Part shown: one piece after another, positions 8,344-16,348 of the stretch | Layout: every line of letters starts with the position of its first letter | Numbering within the stretch: position 1 is the first letter of the stretch | From: Desulfuromonas sp. | GTDB taxonomy: Bacteria > Desulfobacterota > Desulfuromonadia > Desulfuromonadales > SZUA-401 | Direction: 5' to 3' | Assembly: GCA_002869605.1 (NCBI GenBank) | Contig: PKUI01000103.1 | Coordinates: 1-32,546 of the forward strand | DNA: 32,546 bases | Notes under the pieces: model-generated | What the model saw: only the letters and a program-made list of their open reading frames with translations | Databases searched by the model: none | What the model was told of the DNA's origin: nothing | Program-made: the position numbers and the translations under genes

Positions 8344-9020
8344 AACAACACGTAAGTCATCAAAAAGGAGCTCGCGAACAGCGACAGCGCCCGATTGACA
8401 TTCATGCTGGATAGAACATGAGACATGCCGACCAGCGGAAAAATCATAAAAACCCAATACTGCACATGCTCGAGTGGCGCTAATAAATAGGGAGACAACC
8501 CGGACATCAACACCCAGCCGCCAAGGGCAATAACCAGGTAGGCTCCAAGGGATGCGAGAGCAAAATGAACCATCCCGAGAAGATGCAACTGCTCAAGGCG
8601 ATTACATTTGCCCCTGGCTACATCTTGCACGGCCCGAGCACTTAACCTGGCATTGGCCTTACGTGCCCATTGGTCGAAGTATGTCCCCAATTTTCCTAGC
8701 GGCAGAGCCAGCAACAGTGCCAACAAAACTTCGGATAGACCAGGAGAAGCCCCTTGAACGCTACAGACAATCGCCAGGAAGGTCGCCCCCACTGCGACCT
8801 GAGTATCATCCGGTGGAATCGCGGCACCCATGGGAAGGCGACCTAACCAGAGCAACTCCAGTAACGCACCGACCAGAAGGCCCGATTCTGCAGAGCCCAA
8901 TACCCAGCCAGTCAGCGGCGCAGCAAACACCGGACGAGATATCATCAGCTGCAAAAAAGCGGTCCTATCAAGTCCGCAGAAAATGGACAGGACTCCACCA
9001 AGGGCAAGCTGTTCAGTCAC
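8331..9020 (-). CDS. PTS mannose-family membrane component EIIC
   Basis: A hydrophobic 229-residue EIIC subunit, somewhat shorter than enterobacterial ManY (about 266). The family motifs RPVFAAPLTGWVLG, GLLVGALLELLWLGRLPMGAAIPPDD and VAVGATF are present in the N-terminal third, followed by several membrane segments. It starts with GTG at 9020, with GGGAG ten bases upstream, and overlaps the EIIB stop by 8 bases. With EIID it would form the translocation unit. The substrate cannot be told, and related deltaproteobacterial systems may be mainly regulatory. Confidence 0.92.
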   Translation of the reverse strand: MTEQLALGGVLSIFCGLDRTAFLQLMISRPVFAAPLTGWVLGSAESGLLVGALLELLWLGRLPMGAAIPPDDTQVAVGATFLAIVCSVQGASPGLSEVLLALLLALPLGKLGTYFDQWARKANARLSARAVQDVARGKCNRLEQLHLLGMVHFALASLGAYLVIALGGWVLMSGLSPYLLAPLEHVQYWVFMIFPLVGMSHVLSSMNVNRALSLFASSFLMTYVLLWLM

Positions 9021-9513
9021 TACTCGACTTCTCCCAACTTACTCTAAGTTTATGCCAGCTCTGGGCGGTATCTTGAGGGATACATTGTGCCGAAATCTCG
9101 ACCCCTGAAGATTCAAGCTCCTTTAAGTTAACAACGTCCTCACCATCGATACATAACGTGCACGTCACAGCAACCTTCCCCTGCGATGCATGCATATTCC
9201 CAAGGTTAAGCCTTTTATAGTGAACCCCGCGACGAAACACCTTTAAGGCATCGTGGGAATTCTCAAACAACAGTAAGGTTTTTGATGAACAAATGGTGCC
9301 ATTCTGGATTTGGGCCGATATCTCTTCCAGGCTACCGATAAAAAGTTGCAGACATCGTGGCACACATGCTTCCATCATGGCCCTCTTCAGCGGGGATGAA
9401 GCCACCTCATCATTGGCAACAACGATACAGTCGGCGTTCACATAAGGAACCCAAGCCTCCATAACCTGCCCATGAATAAGGCGATTATCGATACGCGCCA
9501 AAGCGATCTTCAT
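9013..9513 (-). CDS. PTS mannose-family cytoplasmic component EIIB
   Basis: A 166-residue EIIB protein that accepts phosphate from EIIA on His14 (ARIDNRLIHGQVMEAWV) and transfers it to the incoming sugar. In this family the phosphosite is His instead of the Cys of other EIIB types. The rest shows the expected VVANDEVASSPLKRAMMEACVP region and a C-terminal part that recognises EIIC/EIID. Its ATG overlaps the EIIA stop by one base (TGATG). EIIA and EIIB are separate proteins here, whereas E. coli ManX fuses them. Confidence 0.94.
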   Translation of the reverse strand: MKIALARIDNRLIHGQVMEAWVPYVNADCIVVANDEVASSPLKRAMMEACVPRCLQLFIGSLEEISAQIQNGTICSSKTLLLFENSHDALKVFRRGVHYKRLNLGNMHASQGKVAVTCTLCIDGEDVVNLKELESSGVEISAQCIPQDTAQSWHKLRVSWEKSSSD

Positions 9514-9926
9514 CAGCCCCCCCGACCCTGACTTTCCAACATCTCACTTACCACTGAAATCTTGTCGGCGGCATAGTCTCGTAAAGCGAGAGCTAGCTCC
9601 TTAAGTGGCATCTCACGACAATGTACAAACTTAAGAACCATCGGCAAGTTAACCCCTGTCACAATCTCAATTTCATAATGATCGACAAGCGTAAGGCTCA
9701 GATTGGTCGGGGTGCCTCCGAACATGTCGGTCATGACAATAACCCCACCCTGGTCACGTGCCACCGTTGCGCAAGCGTCCCCAAGGGTTTGAACGATCTG
9801 TTCAACACTATCTTCCCGCGAAATCGACACTGTTTCGGCACAGGATATCGGTCCGACAATCATTTCCGCAGCACGCAACAACTCACCTGCAAAATTGGCA
9901 TGCGTCACAATCAGTAGGCCGGCCAT
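9513..9926 (-). CDS. PTS mannose-family cytoplasmic component EIIA
   Basis: A small EIIA protein (about 137 residues) that takes phosphate from HPr on His9 (GLLIVTHANFAGELL) and gives it to EIIB. The DMFGGTPTN loop and the VTGVNLPMVLKF segment are standard for the ManX EIIA domain. Two starts are possible: the ATG at 9926 (used here, with AGGGTG closely upstream) and a GTG at 9932, which overlaps the rapZ stop and adds two residues. It follows rapZ directly, which supports one transcript linking RapZ, HPr kinase and the PTS. Confidence 0.93.
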   Translation of the reverse strand: MAGLLIVTHANFAGELLRAAEMIVGPISCAETVSISREDSVEQIVQTLGDACATVARDQGGVIVMTDMFGGTPTNLSLTLVDHYEIEIVTGVNLPMVLKFVHCREMPLKELALALRDYAADKISVVSEMLESQGRGG

Positions 9927-9928
9927 AG

Positions 9929-10798
9929 TCACACCCTGTCCAGGTCCCGGTGAATCAAATCGATGGAGACCCCCTCACCAGCCAAAAAAGAACGCAGCTC
10001 CTCAACAACAGAAACGCTTCGATGCCTGCCACCGGTGCAACCAATTGATATGGTCAGGTAACTCTTCCCCTCCGTAACATAACAGGGGAGCAAAAAACCA
10101 AGCATATCCTGGATACGCTCAAGAAACTGCTTCGTTGCATCTTGCGACAGGACATGTTCACGCACAGCACGGTTCAAACCGGTCAGAGGGCGGAGCTCCT
10201 CGATAAAGTGCGGGTTTGGCAAAAAACGCACATCCATAACCAAATCGGACTCCAAAGGGATGCCGTAGCGAAATCCAAATGATTGGAGGCGAACCAGCAA
10301 TGGATTTCGGTCCTGTTCACCACGAACAAGACTGATGACACGGGAACGAAGCTGATGAGGTGTCAGGCCGGTCGTATTGATGACACAGTCAGCACGCGAG
10401 CGCATATCCGCGAGCAGATTCCGCTCCTCTTGAATCGCTTCAGGAACCCCCTGGCTGACAGTTGACAAAGGATGACGACGGCGGGTCTCGGAGTAGCGAC
10501 GAATCAACGTATCTCGAGAAGCTTCGAAAAAAAGAATTTCAAGTTGAATGTCCCGCTGAGTAAGACTGGAAAGAGTCGTATCAAACGATTCTAGAAATGC
10601 CCGATTCCGAACATCGATAACAACAGCAATATCGGGATCGACGAGTTCCTTGCTGCTGCAGGCATCAACAAAGGAAGGAAGAAGATCAAGAGGAAGATTG
10701 TCGACAACAAAAAAACCTTCATCTTCAAGGGCACGGGCAGCGCAACTCTTCCCGGAGCCTGAAAGACCCGTGATCAAGAATACGCGCATTGAACTCAT
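9929..10798 (-). CDS. rapZ: RapZ family nucleotide-binding protein (YvcJ/YhbJ)
   Basis: A 289-residue P-loop protein. The N-terminal half has the Walker A motif GLSGSGKS at about residues 10-17 and VDNLPLDLLP. The C-terminal half ends with SIGCTGGRHRSV, the strongly conserved motif of the domain that binds small RNAs in E. coli RapZ, where the protein directs decay of GlmZ and so controls GlmS. No GlmZ-like RNA is visible here, so the target is unknown; YvcJ relatives bind and hydrolyse nucleotides. The start overlaps the hprK stop (ATGA). Being next to ptsN and hprK is its usual setting. Confidence 0.94.
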   Translation of the reverse strand: MSSMRVFLITGLSGSGKSCAARALEDEGFFVVDNLPLDLLPSFVDACSSKELVDPDIAVVIDVRNRAFLESFDTTLSSLTQRDIQLEILFFEASRDTLIRRYSETRRRHPLSTVSQGVPEAIQEERNLLADMRSRADCVINTTGLTPHQLRSRVISLVRGEQDRNPLLVRLQSFGFRYGIPLESDLVMDVRFLPNPHFIEELRPLTGLNRAVREHVLSQDATKQFLERIQDMLGFLLPCYVTEGKSYLTISIGCTGGRHRSVSVVEELRSFLAGEGVSIDLIHRDLDRV

Positions 10799-11769
10799 TC
10801 GAGGTTATCTCCGATGATGCTATGAGAATGCAAATAAGCCACTTCTGCCATCCGCTTTTCAAGCAGGTCCTGAAACTCCCTGGCACTATGGTAGCCCATC
10901 TCTTTGAGTAGTTGATTGCGCGCTGCGACTTCAACAATCGTCGTAATGTTGCGTCCTGGACGAACCGGAACCTGAGTGATCGGCAGTTGGACACCGAGCA
11001 GTTCATAGGTTTGATCATCGATCCCGAGGCGATCGTACTCACGCCCACTGTCCCATTCAACAAGCTCCACCACCAGGTCTATTTTTTTACGTTCCCGGAT
11101 GGATGCGACGCCAAAGAGATGTTTGATATTTAAGATCCCAAGGCCCCGGATCTCCATGTGATGATGAAGTAGGTCCATCCCCTCACCAAACAGAACCGCT
11201 GGAAGTTTCAGGCGAACCTTGACCACGTCATCGGCGACAAGCCGATGCCCGCGAAGAATCAGATCGAGAGCACACTCGCTTTTACCAACACCACTTTTCC
11301 CCATCAAAAGCACACCAACACCGAGAACATCAACCAGAACACCATGCACCGTCGTTGTCGGCAAAAGACGTTCCTCGAGGAACTTTGTAACCAAAGAGAT
11401 AAAAACCGAACTCTGTTGTTGGCAGCGTAGAAGTGGAATTTGTCGCGACTCCACCTCATCAATGAGCATTTTGGGTGGTTCCTGCCCCTTGGTAATAATG
11501 AAGCAGCAGATGTCGAGGCGACACAAGGAGCGTAGGTTTTCCTGGGCGAGTCGAGGAGGGAGGTTGGCTAAATAACTAAGCTCAGTGGAACCGAGAATCT
11601 GAATGCGATCAGGATGGAGATTGGTTGTGTAACCGGCAAGTGCGAGCCCCGGCTTCTGAATCCGAGGAACCGTGACAATACGGTCAAGCCCCTCATGACC
11701 AGCCAGCAATTCAAGATCAAGACCGGCCTCCTTTTCGGCCAGCAACTCTCGTATGCTCAGTTCACCCAT
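10795..11769 (-). CDS. hprK: HPr kinase/phosphorylase
   Basis: A bifunctional enzyme that phosphorylates and dephosphorylates HPr at Ser46. The 324 residues hold the N-terminal HprK domain (about 1-130) and the C-terminal catalytic domain, with His142 in TVHGVLVDVLG, the Walker A GKSGVGKSE at about 157-165 and the signature EIRGLGILNIKHLFG at about 206-220. Partner HPr in this window keeps Ser46, so the pair is likely active. It follows ptsN by 11 bases and overlaps rapZ. No good ribosome site precedes the ATG, which suggests coupling to ptsN translation. Confidence 0.96.
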   Translation of the reverse strand: MGELSIRELLAEKEAGLDLELLAGHEGLDRIVTVPRIQKPGLALAGYTTNLHPDRIQILGSTELSYLANLPPRLAQENLRSLCRLDICCFIITKGQEPPKMLIDEVESRQIPLLRCQQQSSVFISLVTKFLEERLLPTTTVHGVLVDVLGVGVLLMGKSGVGKSECALDLILRGHRLVADDVVKVRLKLPAVLFGEGMDLLHHHMEIRGLGILNIKHLFGVASIRERKKIDLVVELVEWDSGREYDRLGIDDQTYELLGVQLPITQVPVRPGRNITTIVEVAARNQLLKEMGYHSAREFQDLLEKRMAEVAYLHSHSIIGDNLE

Positions 11770-11780
11770 AAAGATTCAAT

Positions 11781-12248
11781 TCAGAGATTACTTTCTTCAG
11801 CACTGATAATTGCGCAAATCGCCTCCCGGTCAGAAGCTTCGAGGAGCTGTTGACGAACCTCCTGATCCTTGAGAAGTTTGGATATGCGCGCCAAGGTCTT
11901 CAGATGTATCCCCACGGATTCCTCTGGAGCAATCAGCAGGAAAAAAAGATGAGCGGGTTTACCGTCCATCGAGTCAAAATCAACACCATTACGACTACGC
12001 CCAAAGGACATAACGAGACGATCGAGATTCTTCAATTTACCATGAGGGATAGCAACACCTTCACCGATCCCCGTACTGCCAAGATTTTCTCGCTCTTGAA
12101 GAATCCTAAGAACCTCGTCACGATCGAGATCGCAACCACTGTCAAGGAGCGCGTCCGTTAATTCACTTAAAGCATCATCTTTAAGCGTCGCCGACATTTC
12201 GGGCATAACAGCTTCAGGGGCGAGTAATTCAGAAATCTTTACACTCAT
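11781..12248 (-). CDS. ptsN: PTS EIIA-Ntr regulatory protein
   Basis: A 155-residue fructose/mannitol-type EIIA domain of the nitrogen PTS. The phosphosite His69 is in GVAIPHGKL, followed by DRLVMSFGRSRNGVDFDSMDGKPAHLFFLLIAPEES, typical of PtsN. It regulates through its phosphorylation state and carries no sugar. In this window the only phosphodonors are the sugar-type EI and HPr, so EIIA-Ntr may be fed by them unless PtsP/NPr are encoded elsewhere. A strong hairpin lies just upstream of its GAGAAG ribosome site. Confidence 0.94.
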   Translation of the reverse strand: MSVKISELLAPEAVMPEMSATLKDDALSELTDALLDSGCDLDRDEVLRILQERENLGSTGIGEGVAIPHGKLKNLDRLVMSFGRSRNGVDFDSMDGKPAHLFFLLIAPEESVGIHLKTLARISKLLKDQEVRQQLLEASDREAICAIISAEESNL

Positions 12249-12265
12249 GGATTGTTCTTCTCAGT

Positions 12266-12292
12266 ACAACGGAGAGCATAGCTCTCCGTTGT
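12266..12292 (-). other. Perfect 12-bp intercistronic hairpin between hpf and ptsN
   Basis: ACAACGGAGAGC and its exact complement GCTCTCCGTTGT are separated by three bases. On the minus-strand transcript it lies 14 bases after the hpf stop and 17 bases before the ptsN start, next to the ribosome site. There is no T-run on either strand, so it is not a standard terminator. It may be an mRNA processing or stabilising element, or an operator. Confidence 0.85.
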
Positions 12293-12306
12293 GACAAATA
12301 GGATCA

Positions 12307-12852
12307 TTACTTTTGAGGTGAGATCAAACCGTAGTTACCATCCTTACGACGATAAACTACGTTGATGTCTTCAGATGCAGCATCCGTGTAAACCAGAAAC
12401 TCCTTGTGGAGAAGGTCCATCTGCATAACCGCCTCTTCTACGGACATAGGTTTAACCGGAAAACTCTGCTCTCGCACGATAACCGGATCGGGGTGCCCAT
12501 CGTCGACACTACCGGCATCGAGGACCAACTTTTTAACGTCACGCCCACGAGACGCACTGGGAGCATGATTCTTGAGCTTTTCCTTGTAACGCTTGACCTG
12601 GCGCTCGATCTTGTCGATCACGGTGTCAATCGCTGCATACATGTCATTCGTCTCATCCGAAGCCTTGATCGTAATCCCCTTGGCCACGATGATAACCTCT
12701 GCGCGATGACGAATTTTCTTTTCGACGGATAACGCCACCTGCACGTCGATCGGCTCGTCGATGTACTTCTTGACCCGAGCCAGTTTCTCCTCAGCGTAAT
12801 CTCGAACCGATGCGCTGGTCTCCATGTGCCTGAAAGTAACACTAATTTGCAT
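12307..12852 (-). CDS. hpf: Ribosome hibernation promoting factor, long form
   Basis: A 181-residue long-type HPF that dimerises 70S ribosomes during stasis. The N-terminal domain (about 1-100) has MQISVTFRHMETSASVRDYAEEKL and the basic helix VIDKIERQVKRYKEKLKNH, which lies in the mRNA/tRNA channel. The C-terminal dimerisation domain (about 120-181) has VREQSFPVKPMSVEEAVMQM and DINVVYRRKDGNYGLISP. The ATG at 12852 follows AGGAGG closely and fits the family N-terminus, whereas the longer open frame runs back to 12921. The location just after rpoN is the same as in many proteobacteria, where short HPF is more common. Confidence 0.95.
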   Translation of the reverse strand: MQISVTFRHMETSASVRDYAEEKLARVKKYIDEPIDVQVALSVEKKIRHRAEVIIVAKGITIKASDETNDMYAAIDTVIDKIERQVKRYKEKLKNHAPSASRGRDVKKLVLDAGSVDDGHPDPVIVREQSFPVKPMSVEEAVMQMDLLHKEFLVYTDAASEDINVVYRRKDGNYGLISPQK

Positions 12853-12911
12853 ACAACCTCCTGATGTCATTGCCGCTTTGGGCGAAGGGAGTTTATACCA
12901 GTATAACCGTT

Positions 12912-12927
12912 TCCAAGACAAGTGCCT
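12912..12927 (-). promoter_or_regulatory. Candidate promoter region for hpf (sigma-54-like, with sigma-70-like elements)
   Basis: On the minus strand AGGCAC-N5-TTGG lies directly after the rpoN stop. GG and the -12 position are spaced as in sigma-54 promoters, but the -12 dinucleotide is GG instead of GC. Overlapping it is TTGTCT (12916-12921) with TATAAA (12892-12897) at 18-base spacing, and a small inverted repeat, TTATAC-CA-GTATAA, at 12893-12906. Either could start hpf transcription. Confidence 0.35.
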
Positions 12928-12928
12928 T

Positions 12929-14398
12929 TTAAAAGAGTCGTTTGCGCTGAGTCGATGAGCCGATGTTCATCATCTCACGATACTTCGTAACGGTACGACG
13001 TGCGATATCGATATTATGCTCGCGCAGGATCTCTACAATTTTCTGGTCAGAATAAGGTTTACGGGCATTCTCAGCTGTGATGATTTCCTTGATTTTGCTT
13101 TTGACGGCTTCCGAAGCGACGGAGTCACCGTCACCGGTATTGATGCCGCTATTGAAGAAATACTTGAGTTCAAACAGCCCCTGTGGGGTTTGTACATATT
13201 TATTGGTGGTAACACGACTGATGGTCGATTCGTGCATCTGGATATCTTCGGCAACGTCTCTAAGCACCAGAGGCTTGAGATGCGCAATACCAAAGTCAAA
13301 AAAGGCACGCTGAAATTTGACAATACTGCGTGTCACCTTGTAGATCGTGCGCTGTCTCTGTTGAATACTCTTGATCAGCCAGAGTGCACCGCGCATTTTC
13401 TCCTGAATATACTCACCGGCCTTATCGTCAAGCTGGGTCGCCCCTGAAAGAGCATTACGATAGAAGGAGTTGATCCGCAGATTAGGAAGCCCCTCATCGT
13501 TAAGAACCACAACATACTCATCACCGATCTTGTGCACAAAGATATCGGGAGAGATATAATGCACTTCATCCAAATTGAACTGCCGGCCGGGGCGCGGGTC
13601 AAGATTGGATATCACTTTGGCGGCAGTGAGTACCTCTTCGAGCGACACCTCAAGTGCCTTGGCAATGACCTGATATTTTTTATTTTCCAGTTCACCGAGA
13701 TGTTCCCGCAGCATTGAATCGACCACGGTACCTTGCATTTCCAGGGCCTCGACCTGTTTGAGAAGACACTCCTGAAGGTTACGGCTGGCAATGCCGGGAG
13801 GGTCAAGCTCTTGCACCTTGGACAGGGCACTTTCCACCGCTTCCGGAGTCAACCCCGTGGCCTCGGCAACCTCTTCAAGAGTCGCCTTGAAATATCCGTC
13901 CTCGTCCAGGTTGCCAATGATTTCTGCCGCGAGGATTCTCTCCTCATCTGACAGATGTGACAGATTGACCTGCCACAGCAAATGATCTGCCAGGGACTCG
14001 GTACGTGTCAGAAGGTTTTCAAAAGATGGGCGTTCGTCATCCTCGTCGTAATAATGCTCACCAACAGTCCCCCCTGCAGTATAGCCATCAAGGTAGGTCT
14101 GCCAATCGATATCCGACAAACCTTCTTCCTCACCCTTGACCTCCTGCACGGTCTCCTGAACGGCCGACTCATCCTGAGCGGCATCGCCGGCGGGGAGTTC
14201 TTCTGCTGAAGAATCCTGCTCCGGGGGTTCAGCCTGGTCGAGGGTTTCCTCGAGTATCGGGTTTTCCTCGAGTTCCTGCTGCACCAGCTCCACCAACTCC
14301 ATACGGGATAGCTGCAGCAATTTAATGGCCTGCTGCAGCTGAGGTGTCATCACCAGCTGTTGGCTGAGTTTGAGTTGTTGTCTAATCTCTAGTGCCAT
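12929..14398 (-). CDS. rpoN: RNA polymerase sigma-54 factor
   Basis: A 489-residue sigma-54. Region I (about 1-50) is the glutamine/leucine-rich activator-responsive segment (LEIRQQLKLSQQLVMTPQL). Region II (about 50-110) is acidic and low in complexity. The core-binding domain follows, and the C-terminus has the helix-turn-helix that reads -12 and the RpoN box ARRTVTKYRE at 466-475, which reads -24. Sigma-54 genes need AAA+ enhancer-binding activators, none of which lie in this window. It sits between lptB and hpf, the usual order. A 16-bp palindrome lies in its leader. Confidence 0.97.
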   Translation of the reverse strand: MALEIRQQLKLSQQLVMTPQLQQAIKLLQLSRMELVELVQQELEENPILEETLDQAEPPEQDSSAEELPAGDAAQDESAVQETVQEVKGEEEGLSDIDWQTYLDGYTAGGTVGEHYYDEDDERPSFENLLTRTESLADHLLWQVNLSHLSDEERILAAEIIGNLDEDGYFKATLEEVAEATGLTPEAVESALSKVQELDPPGIASRNLQECLLKQVEALEMQGTVVDSMLREHLGELENKKYQVIAKALEVSLEEVLTAAKVISNLDPRPGRQFNLDEVHYISPDIFVHKIGDEYVVVLNDEGLPNLRINSFYRNALSGATQLDDKAGEYIQEKMRGALWLIKSIQQRQRTIYKVTRSIVKFQRAFFDFGIAHLKPLVLRDVAEDIQMHESTISRVTTNKYVQTPQGLFELKYFFNSGINTGDGDSVASEAVKSKIKEIITAENARKPYSDQKIVEILREHNIDIARRTVTKYREMMNIGSSTQRKRLF

Positions 14399-14423
14399 AG
14401 GCTCTCAACTTGATCTTTAGTAG

Positions 14424-14439
14424 GACAGTTTAAACTGTC
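14424..14439. promoter_or_regulatory. Perfect 16-bp palindrome between lptB and rpoN
   Basis: GACAGTTTAAACTGTC is its own reverse complement. It occupies the middle of the 64-base gap, 25 bases ahead of the rpoN start. The lack of a loop argues for a dimeric protein site more than an RNA hairpin, and there is no T-run. The binding factor is unknown. Confidence 0.6.
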
Positions 14440-14462
14440 TTCAAGGCTCCTAGCAAGCGTCA

Positions 14463-15188
14463 CTACAACCTGAACTTATCACCGAGATAAATCTCCCGAA
14501 CCTGAGCACTATTGGCGATGGTCTCAGGATCGCCATACTCCAGGACTTTCCCGGCACTCAGGATATAAGCCGCATCACATACACCGAGTGTTTCTCGAAC
14601 ATTATGGTCTGATATCAAAACACCGATGCCTCTGTCACGCAACCCTGTAATGATATTCTGTATATCAATCACCGCTATCGGGTCGATCCCGGCAAATGGT
14701 TCATCTAGAAGAATAAATGCCGGTTCCAGAACCAGTGCCCGTGCAATTTCGACCCGTCTACGCTCTCCTCCGGATAACGCATAGCCATGCGAACGGGCGA
14801 TATGTGTGATCCTGAACTCCTCAAGCAGGTGTTCCTTACGTGTCCGCCGTTCCTGAGCAGAAATTTCTAGTGTCTCGAGTATCGACAGCAGGTTTTCCTC
14901 GACGGTCATCTTACGAAAAACCGACGCTTCCTGTGGAAGATAGGATATTCCCGCCCGCGCCCTGCGATACATCGGCGTTGACGTCAACTCCTCGCCGTCC
15001 AGATAGACTTTGCCACTGTCGGGTGGCGTCAAACCAACCACCATGTAAAACGTTGTCGTCTTACCGGCACCGTTCGGCCCAAGTAACCCGATGACACTTC
15101 CTGAGGGGATCTCCAGATCGACATGGTCAACCACCTGGCGCCCACGATAACTTTTACACAATCCGCTTGCCGATAACAGCCGACTCAT
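14463..15188 (-). CDS. lptB: LPS export ABC transporter ATP-binding protein
   Basis: The 241-residue ATPase that powers LptFG to extract LPS from the inner membrane. It shows Walker [10 protein letters not shown] at about 36-44, the Q-loop region YLPQEASVF, the ABC signature [15 protein letters not shown] and Walker [13 protein letters not shown], then the His switch in [10 protein letters not shown]. The FAGIDP wording and the C-terminal region are typical of LptB. The start overlaps the lptA stop (ATGA). The membrane partners LptF and LptG are not in this window. Confidence 0.96.
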   Translation of the reverse strand: MSRLLSASGLCKSYRGRQVVDHVDLEIPSGSVIGLLGPNGAGKTTTFYMVVGLTPPDSGKVYLDGEELTSTPMYRRARAGISYLPQEASVFRKMTVEENLLSILETLEISAQERRTRKEHLLEEFRITHIARSHGYALSGGERRRVEIARALVLEPAFILLDEPFAGIDPIAVIDIQNIITGLRDRGIGVLISDHNVRETLGVCDAAYILSAGKVLEYGDPETIANSAQVREIYLGDKFRL

Positions 15189-15724
15189 TTAGGAGCATCC
15201 TCGGGGGAAAAAACCGCGTTGACACGCCCCCCATCTGCCGCATGAACGACACTACGTCGCTCGCGAAGATAGATAGTAATTTCCGCCCCGACCAAAAAAC
15301 TCTCTCCCTGCCTAACCTTTGGGTTACCCGAAAGAAAAATGGTTTCAGTGCGACTTTCGTAAACAGCGTGATCGGCCGTTGCAACCTGCTCACCACGTAG
15401 CACCCGTACGTTACCGTCGGCTTCCGCACGATCCATGGATTTACTCTCGGAAGCGTAGTAAACCATGAGTTGATCAGCATAGATAACCATATCAGCTTGC
15501 TTCGCAACCACGGAGCCAATGAATGTTACAAAGTTCTTATTACCATCCGCGGTCAGGCTATCAGAGGTAACATGCACCGGCTCCTTTGAAAGCGGCAGTG
15601 CATTGGTCGTCTCCCCGGAATCTGCCATCGAGGACTGAGAAGGCAACGCTAACGCCGACACCAGCAACAACAAAGCCGCCAAGCTTACCCGGCAAGCATT
15701 CAACAACTTAACGGAAGGGCACAT
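15185..15724 (-). CDS. lptA: LPS transport periplasmic bridge protein LptA
   Basis: A 179-residue OstA/LptA-type protein that forms the periplasmic beta-jellyroll bridge for LPS. With the ATG at 15724 the N-terminus is a signal peptide (basic start, then the hydrophobic [21 protein letters not shown], cleaved about residue 32). The mature part has [23 protein letters not shown] and [14 protein letters not shown], matching the OstA-like N domain. The frame is open further upstream to 15772, but only inside lptC. The start overlaps the lptC stop by 17 bases with no clear ribosome site. Confidence 0.92.
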   Translation of the reverse strand: MCPSVKLLNACRVSLAALLLLVSALALPSQSSMADSGETTNALPLSKEPVHVTSDSLTADGNKNFVTFIGSVVAKQADMVIYADQLMVYYASESKSMDRAEADGNVRVLRGEQVATADHAVYESRTETIFLSGNPKVRQGESFLVGAEITIYLRERRSVVHAADGGRVNAVFSPEDAPK

Positions 15725-16274
15725 AGGCACTAACACTCGATTCAAGATCAAGAAGCTTTTGCTCCAAGTCATAGGTCATGCCGAGGCCTTCGATGTGCAC
15801 CCCGTGGCGTTCAAAAAGCACTGATCGATCGGTCCAAAGCAACTTATCCTGATAGCGATAATTCAAAACCTCCGTACTCAAACGTCCTCCATCAACGGTA
15901 TGCAGTTTGACGTCGCCTCGCGCTGTCAGTTCATGCGTCGAGAGGTCTGCAAGCGCCGAATTGGCGGTCAATCGGGCACGTTCTTCCTTTTCGGAGCTAA
16001 AAAAAGTTACTTCAATTACCTGAAAGTCGGCGACCTGGCCGTTCCTTGTATAATCAGCCCGCTCAGCCCTTAAACTCCACACCGGAACCCCGTCTTCAGA
16101 TTCAGTAAAGGTGACATCGCGTAACTCCAAATCTTTATCCGCCGACACGCTTACCGTATCCTCATCCTGAGCAGGAGGGTTTGAACGGAAAGTGTAAATT
16201 CGTACCCCAAGCACTACCACCAGACACAAGGCAAGCAAGACCAATAAATGACGGATATAGCGAGGCGTATTCAT
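15708..16274 (-). CDS. lptC: LPS export system protein LptC
   Basis: A 188-residue bitopic protein: one N-terminal membrane anchor (HLLVLLALCLVVVLGVRIY, about 9-27) and a periplasmic jellyroll domain that receives LPS from LptBFG and passes it to LptA. The pattern DVTFTESEDGVPVWSLRAERADYTRNGQVADFQVIEVTFF and the later STHELTARGDVKLHT are typical for LptC. The ATG at 16274 gives a well-formed anchor. No Shine-Dalgarno site precedes it, and a near-consensus promoter places the expected transcription start on this ATG. Confidence 0.92.
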   Translation of the reverse strand: MNTPRYIRHLLVLLALCLVVVLGVRIYTFRSNPPAQDEDTVSVSADKDLELRDVTFTESEDGVPVWSLRAERADYTRNGQVADFQVIEVTFFSSEKEERARLTANSALADLSTHELTARGDVKLHTVDGGRLSTEVLNYRYQDKLLWTDRSVLFERHGVHIEGLGMTYDLEQKLLDLESSVSAYVPFR

Positions 16275-16280
16275 CGCGGA

Positions 16281-16309
16281 ATTATAGCATCAGCGAGGCA
16301 GGAAAGCAA
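16281..16309 (-). promoter_or_regulatory. Sigma-70 promoter upstream of lptC
   Basis: A perfect TATAAT (16281-16286) with TTGCTT (16304-16309) at 17-base spacing. Only six bases separate the -10 box from the lptC ATG, so the mRNA would be leaderless or nearly so. It lies in the 74-base gap after kdsC. Confidence 0.6.
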
Positions 16310-16348
16310 AGAAACTAAACTTGGTTGGCATGAAAATTGATAAAGATA

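Noticed and set aside
12266..12292. Rho-independent terminator between hpf and ptsN
   Set aside because: No T-run follows the stem on either strand.
16326..16341. Sigma-54-like TGGCA-T-rich element on the plus strand after kdsC
   Set aside because: The -12 GC is missing and no plus-strand gene follows.
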